Source of the DNA: Sphingopyxis sp. UBA6723
GTDB taxonomy: Bacteria; Pseudomonadota; Alphaproteobacteria; Sphingomonadales; Sphingomonadaceae
NCBI RefSeq assembly: GCF_002454115.1
Contig: NZ_DKIH01000006.1
Location: 186,641 to 250,640, forward strand
Direction of reading: 5' to 3'
DNA: 64,000 nt
The notes beneath the pieces are model-generated. The model was not told where the DNA came from. It did not search any database and saw only the letters and a program-made list of their open reading frames with translations. Of the stretch, positions 60,109-64,000 are shown in pieces. The position numbers were made by a program, and so were the translations under genes. Position 1 is the first letter of the stretch; each line of letters starts with the position of its first letter.

Positions 60109-60875
60109 TAGCGGTTCCTTTCCTTGGCGCGCTCCGCCCGCCCTCCCAAAAACGCCCTGATCCAAGGATGGTCAGACCTCTCAAGTTCCGCGATTGGCGA
60201 AACCTCGACAATTTTCTGATCCGCAACCACGGCCACGCGGTCGCTGATGGAATACAGGCTGTCGAGATCATGGGTCACCATCACGACAGTAAGCCCCAGC
60301 GTGTCGCTCAGCGTCCGTATCAGCTGGTCAAATTCCGCGGCTGCGATCGGGTCGAGGCCCGAAGTGGGTTCGTCAAGGAACAGCAATTCTGGATCGAGCG
60401 CCAAGGCCCTCGCTACGCTTACACGTTTTCGCATTCCGCCTGAAAGTTCAGCGGGCATTTGCCGGCCCACCTCGGCATCGAGTCCGACAAGGCCGATTTT
60501 CATCAGAGCCACGGCCTCGAGCCACGGCTCTCTAAGACGGGTATGTTCGATGAGAGGAGCCTCGACATTTTCTTGCACACTAAGAGAAGAAAAAAGCGCG
60601 CCATTTTGAAACATGACGCCAATTCGGTGATTAATTTCCGTACGATCAAAGCGACTCCCAATTTTTTTCTGAAAGATTTCGATTGTCCCATGGCTAGGCG
60701 CAATCAGGCCCAAAATGGTGTTCATCAGGACGGATTTTCCACTACCGGACCCTCCGACGACACCAAGAATCTCGCCACGATGGACTTCTAGGTTCAAATC
60801 CTGGTGGATAATGTGATCGCCAAATCGGGTTTTAAGATTCTCCACCCGAATAACGACGTCCGGATCGCAAATCAT
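60108..60875 (-). CDS. MlaF-type ABC transporter ATPase
   Basis: A 255-residue ATPase. GVVGGSGSGKSVLMNTILGL is Walker A, the signature reads LSGGMRKRVSVARALALDPE, Walker B is ELLFLDEPTSGLDP and the switch His is in MVTHDLDS. SVARALALD and GLDPIAAAEFDQLI are typical of MlaF/Ttg2A. It energises lipid transport with the MlaE-like permease, whose gene overlaps it by ATGA upstream. Confidence 0.94.
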   Translation of the reverse strand: MICDPDVVIRVENLKTRFGDHIIHQDLNLEVHRGEILGVVGGSGSGKSVLMNTILGLIAPSHGTIEIFQKKIGSRFDRTEINHRIGVMFQNGALFSSLSVQENVEAPLIEHTRLREPWLEAVALMKIGLVGLDAEVGRQMPAELSGGMRKRVSVARALALDPELLFLDEPTSGLDPIAAAEFDQLIRTLSDTLGLTVVMVTHDLDSLYSISDRVAVVADQKIVEVSPIAELERSDHPWIRAFLGGRAERAKERNR

Positions 60876-61972
60876 ATTTCGAGCACGTTGAAGAGAATTG
60901 CAAAGGCGGCATCCAGAAGGATGATTGCGAATAGCGCTTGGACAACGGCGACGGTCACCCGCCCGCCCAGATCCTCAACATCTCCGCGTACCGAAAGGCC
61001 GTGGCGACATCCGGCAAGCGCAATCACAATGGCCAGCACCGGTACTTTTGCCATTCCAACCCAGAAGTGTCGGATATCGACCGCAGCCGAGAGTCGTTCG
61101 GCGAAATATGTCGGGCTCACGTCGAGTATGCCCCAGCTGACGACAAGCCCGCCGGCCAACCCAGCCAGCATGGCAACAATCGCCAGGAGGGGCATAATTA
61201 CAAGCAATGCCAATACGCGTGGCACAACCAGCGCGTCGAACAGGTCGATGCCCATCACCTTCATTGCCTGCGTCTCTTGATTCATTCGCATTGCGCCGAT
61301 CTGGGCCGCGAAAGTGGAAGCGGACCGACCGGCAAGTAGTATCGCGGGAATGAGGACGCCGAACTCGCGGAGGACGGATATGCCAACCAGTTCGACGACC
61401 AGTTCCGATGCACCCAATGTCTTGAGCAGATCGCTTCCTATGAGAGCCACTACTGCGCCGATAAAGAATGTCATGATCGCTATGAGTGGCAGCGCATCGA
61501 AGCCGGCCTTCTGAATTGACGACGCCAGTGCGATCAGTCGCATCCTTTTGGGATGTGCAAGAGATTTCATGAGCGCCACCTCAAGTTGCCCGAGAAATCG
61601 AGCGCTTGCGCCGATTTCCTGGACAGCTCGATAAACTTTTTGGCCAAGACGCACGTGAAATGGGGGAGTTTTGATAGACGGGACATCGCGGTCGGCCATG
61701 GCCGAGCCCACCAGCGCGAACAGATCAGCAAGATTGGCGGGCAGGTCTGCGGTAAATGCCGCATTGGGTGCGAGAGTCAGGATGGCGAGCGCGCCTGCGC
61801 TGTCTATCCTTCCCAGGTTTCCGAAGTCGCTTGAGAAGGAGAGGTTCGAGGGACTCAGAACATGCCCGGAAAGGCCTGCGATCGAAATCGCTGTCCAGTC
61901 ACCTTCAACGACCAACGTTGAAATGCCATCTCCTTCGCGAACGAAGATGTTCGGTGCTGTGCGCGCATTCAT
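60872..61972 (-). CDS. MlaE-type ABC permease with N-terminal STAS-like extension
   Basis: A 366-residue permease. The first 110 residues before the membrane part (IFVREGDGISTLVVEGDWTA, LGRIDSAGALAI) look like an STAS/MlaB-type domain fused to the permease, in line with the absence of a separate mlaB. The MlaE core follows: MTFFIGAVVALIGSDLLKTL, VLIPAILLAGRSASTFAAQI with the conserved EFG-type loop as REFGVLIPA, and IALAGCRHGLSVRGDVEDLG. The ATG preceded by TTGGAGA was chosen. Confidence 0.92.
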   Translation of the reverse strand: MNARTAPNIFVREGDGISTLVVEGDWTAISIAGLSGHVLSPSNLSFSSDFGNLGRIDSAGALAILTLAPNAAFTADLPANLADLFALVGSAMADRDVPSIKTPPFHVRLGQKVYRAVQEIGASARFLGQLEVALMKSLAHPKRMRLIALASSIQKAGFDALPLIAIMTFFIGAVVALIGSDLLKTLGASELVVELVGISVLREFGVLIPAILLAGRSASTFAAQIGAMRMNQETQAMKVMGIDLFDALVVPRVLALLVIMPLLAIVAMLAGLAGGLVVSWGILDVSPTYFAERLSAAVDIRHFWVGMAKVPVLAIVIALAGCRHGLSVRGDVEDLGGRVTVAVVQALFAIILLDAAFAILFNVLEI

Positions 61973-62086
61973 CGCAGCAAGTCTCCAACCGGTGTCGGGA
62001 GAGCGGATCGCCCGTGGCAACTTCCTCTCCCATAGCCCGTCGTCGAGCGGATCATGCCAGCAAGCGGGACCACTGACCCCACACAT

Positions 62087-62327
62087 TTAACCATGCCGAT
62101 CCACACATCGCGCCTTGCCTCAATGACATTATGTAAACGTCAGCGTAGCGTTATATCAGGTCGCTTGCAAGGAGTATGCTGCGCACAAATCGGCCGACAG
62201 ATCGTTTGAATAAGCACAGGATACTCTTGCTAAGGTTAGATAAAATTGTCAGGTGAAATCCCTATGAGATTCTTTCTGAACCGATATCGCACCTTGGGGT
62301 TCATATTAACGACACTCGTAGGTGACA
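62087..62327. promoter_or_regulatory. Promoter region of the Mla operon
   Basis: 241 bases between the permease start (61972 side) and the efflux lipoprotein stop. An AACG-N9-CGTT near-palindrome lies at 62136-62152 in an AT-rich stretch, a possible operator; read on the minus strand it is ACGCTACGCTGACGTT, with a direct ACGCT repeat. No gene seen. Confidence 0.35.
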
Positions 62328-63791
62328 TTAAATCTTTGCTTGCACTTGCCATCCCAGGCCGAGTGATTTTTGCAGGGCGATCCATGACAGCGTGAGCGCC
62401 GCCTTTCCCCGGACGAGGTCGGTTGCCGCCTGCTGCTGTTTGCGAAGCGTGCGATTTAGGTCGGCGCGCGAGATCACTCCGCCGGCAAATCGTTGTCGAT
62501 CAAGATCGGCTGCGCCATCTGCCTGGGACTTGATCTGCGCGAACGCCACCAGGGCAGAGCGCTGCTGGCTAAAGCGCGACAACGCGCGCTCGGCGTCCTG
62601 AAGTGCAGAAAGCACTGTCTTTCGATAGTTGGCAACTGCCTCGGCACGGACGGCGCTCGCCTGATCGACCGAGGCATCGACCCTACCGAAATCGAGGAAG
62701 TTCCACTGCAGCTGCGGAATAGCGAGAATTGACGGGTTGCTCACATCAAAGAGATCGTCTGGCGACGTTCCGCCAAGTCCCAAGATTCCCATGAATGACA
62801 GCTTCGGAAATCGTGCAGCCTCCGCAACACCGATCCGAGCCGTTGCTGCCGCCAGGCTGCGTTCGGCCGCGCGGATGTCGGGCCGACGTGCGACAAGGTT
62901 GGAGGGGTCGCCCACGGCGACCTGTTCCGGCGGGAGGGGAACATCGAAGATCTGTTTCAGCGCTTCGTCCGTTGTCCCTGGGATCTGTCCAGCTAGAATG
63001 GCAAGCGCATCGAGCAATACCGCCGTGTCAGCTTCGGCCTCGGCGAGCTGAGACTTGAGCAACTCGAGCTCGGCATTTGCATTGCCGAGAGGGAACAGGG
63101 GCAAAACGCCTTGCTGATACCGTTGATAGGTTAGCGAGAGGATTTGATGCTGCAACTCGCACTCGGTTCGGTACGCTTTGGCTCGAAACTGGGCCTCGCG
63201 CAGGTTGACATAGGCATTGGCGACTTCGGCGGTCAGCTGGACCTTGGCATCCTCCACATTGGCAACCGCTGCCGCTGCCTGAGCGTTGCCGGCCTCGATC
63301 CGTCGCTGCGTTCCTCCTGCGAAATCCAGCTCCCAGTTAGCGTTGAGCCCGAGATTGTAGACACTGAGGCTATCATCCGCCTGTCCCTGCGGACTAACAG
63401 GCGCGCTCGCCGAAGGCGGGGCACTGTTCTGAATATCAAGGCCCGGCAAGCGGCCCTGAATAGCCGTCGCCTGGGTTCCAAGCGTCGGAAATCTTCCGGC
63501 CTTCTCCTGTCTCACGGATGCCCGCGCCTGCGCGATCCGCGCTTGCGCAGCCTGAAGCGAAGGATTGTCCGATAACGCGGCCTCGATAAGCCTGTTCAAT
63601 TCCGGATCGTTCAAAAGGAGCCACCAATCTGCCAGCTCGGGCTCGGCATCGCTGACGTTACCGCCGGCACGGACAAAGCCGTCATTTCGGTTCGCCGAGA
63701 ATACTTCTGGAGGCCCGGCGTAGTCTGGGCCCGCGACACAACCGGCCAGCAGAAACGAGGCGAGAAGCGATATTACAGATTTTTTTATCAT
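62328..63791 (-). CDS. Outer-membrane efflux lipoprotein (NodT/OprM family)
   Basis: A 487-residue protein. Lipobox SFLLAGCVAGPDY with the acylated Cys near residue 18; WWLLLNDPELNRLIEAALSD opens the first TolC-type repeat and QLQWNFLDFGRVDASVDQAS the second, with LVARRPDIRAAERSLAAATA between. It should form the trimeric outer-membrane exit duct. It lies seven bases downstream of an EmrB-type pump gene, so it belongs to an EmrAB-like drug efflux operon. The ATG two residues before KKSVIS was chosen over one ten codons upstream, which falls inside the pump gene. Confidence 0.93.
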   Translation of the reverse strand: MIKKSVISLLASFLLAGCVAGPDYAGPPEVFSANRNDGFVRAGGNVSDAEPELADWWLLLNDPELNRLIEAALSDNPSLQAAQARIAQARASVRQEKAGRFPTLGTQATAIQGRLPGLDIQNSAPPSASAPVSPQGQADDSLSVYNLGLNANWELDFAGGTQRRIEAGNAQAAAAVANVEDAKVQLTAEVANAYVNLREAQFRAKAYRTECELQHQILSLTYQRYQQGVLPLFPLGNANAELELLKSQLAEAEADTAVLLDALAILAGQIPGTTDEALKQIFDVPLPPEQVAVGDPSNLVARRPDIRAAERSLAAATARIGVAEAARFPKLSFMGILGLGGTSPDDLFDVSNPSILAIPQLQWNFLDFGRVDASVDQASAVRAEAVANYRKTVLSALQDAERALSRFSQQRSALVAFAQIKSQADGAADLDRQRFAGGVISRADLNRTLRKQQQAATDLVRGKAALTLSWIALQKSLGLGWQVQAKI

Positions 63792-63798
63792 ATCAGGC

Positions 63799-64000
63799 TC
63801 AGTGCATCGAAAGGGAAACATTCCTGGGAAGCGGCTTCAAAAAGATGACCAAAGGAACGGTCATCAAGGTTAGGACGCCCATCGCCAAGAACACATCATT
63901 GTAGGTCATTACGAACGCGTCCCGCTGGATGGTCCGGCCTAGCATCGACATGGCACCCTCCATCCCGCCGAAGCTTTTCGCGAGTTCATCAAGATAAATC
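63799..64000 (-). CDS. EmrB-type (DHA2) MFS drug exporter, 3' end
   Basis: Only the last 66 codons are inside the window, read from the right edge to a TGA at 63799. They encode MEGAMSMLGRTIQRDAFVMT, then a final membrane helix (VFLAMGVLTLMTVPLVIFL) and a short tail PRNVSLSMH, the normal C-terminus of DHA2-family exporters (RxIxxQA-type region reads GRTIQRDAF). With the NodT-type lipoprotein and presumably an EmrA adaptor to the right, it forms a tripartite pump. Confidence 0.85.
   Translation of the reverse strand, partial: IYLDELAKSFGGMEGAMSMLGRTIQRDAFVMTYNDVFLAMGVLTLMTVPLVIFLKPLPRNVSLSMH

Overview
The window is GC-rich, gene-dense alphaproteobacterial chromosome and most resembles a sphingomonad (Sphingopyxis or a relative). 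This placement is inferred from several TonB-dependent receptors beside catabolic genes, a crtY-crtI-crtB carotenoid cluster, an ATP12-type F1-ATPase chaperone, ATGA-coupled genes and sphingomonad-style palindromic repeats; no database comparison was possible. Layout: (1) 1-3266 and 52581-55857 are two diverged, same-orientation copies of one module: a Tat-exported M28-like peptidase, a GntR-type regulator and a divergent secreted SxxK serine hydrolase. All four intergenic edges carry the same perfect palindrome, ATTATCGATAAT. In the right-hand copy the module continues into a TonB-dependent receptor, a type B carboxylesterase and another SxxK hydrolase (47423-52561), so a receptor gene probably lies just left of the window. 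(2) 3435-17307 is a catabolic locus: CoA-transferase, iron-type alcohol dehydrogenase, acyl-CoA ligase, a Baeyer-Villiger monooxygenase of the 4-hydroxyacetophenone type, quinone reductase, cytochrome P450, metallo-beta-lactamase-fold hydrolase, TonB receptor, TetR regulator and FMN-dependent hydroxy-acid oxidase. Three sites fitting TACYNGYYAGTA mark its promoters. A plausible route is P450 hydroxylation, dehydrogenation to a ketone, Baeyer-Villiger oxidation to an ester or lactone, hydrolysis by the MBL-fold enzyme, then CoA activation. (3) 17308-41025 is mainly core genome: tRNA-Val(TAC), a winged-helix regulator, a thermonuclease, crcB, a pseudouridine synthase, a PaiB-like protein, ATP12, acyl-CoA metabolism, a nicotinamide riboside uptake and kinase pair, crtB/LOG/crtI/crtY, a ParA-like ATPase, a carotenoid-hydroxylase-like enzyme, lnt, metK and trmB. 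Palindromic repeats of one family lie between genes at 28570-28707 and, strikingly, inside the lnt reading frame at 36462-36592. (4) 41026-47422 is a decaying accessory island: a frameshifted integrase, a GntR gene, an IS3 remnant that truncates a 4-cresol-dehydrogenase-like gene, a truncated ubiX-like gene, a MarR gene with a one-base deletion, then an intact alpha/beta hydrolase and thioesterase pair. (5) 47423-58532 is the second TonB-receptor and hydrolase locus, followed by an acyl-CoA ligase and a TetR gene. (6) 58592-62327 is a complete Mla-type lipid transport operon. (7) 62328-64000 holds an outer-membrane efflux lipoprotein and the 3' end of an EmrB-type exporter. Identity statements are by eye. 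The strongest leads are the duplicated GntR-palindrome modules with their peptidase-like protein lacking zinc ligands, the TetR operator set of the Baeyer-Villiger locus, and the repeat domesticated inside lnt.
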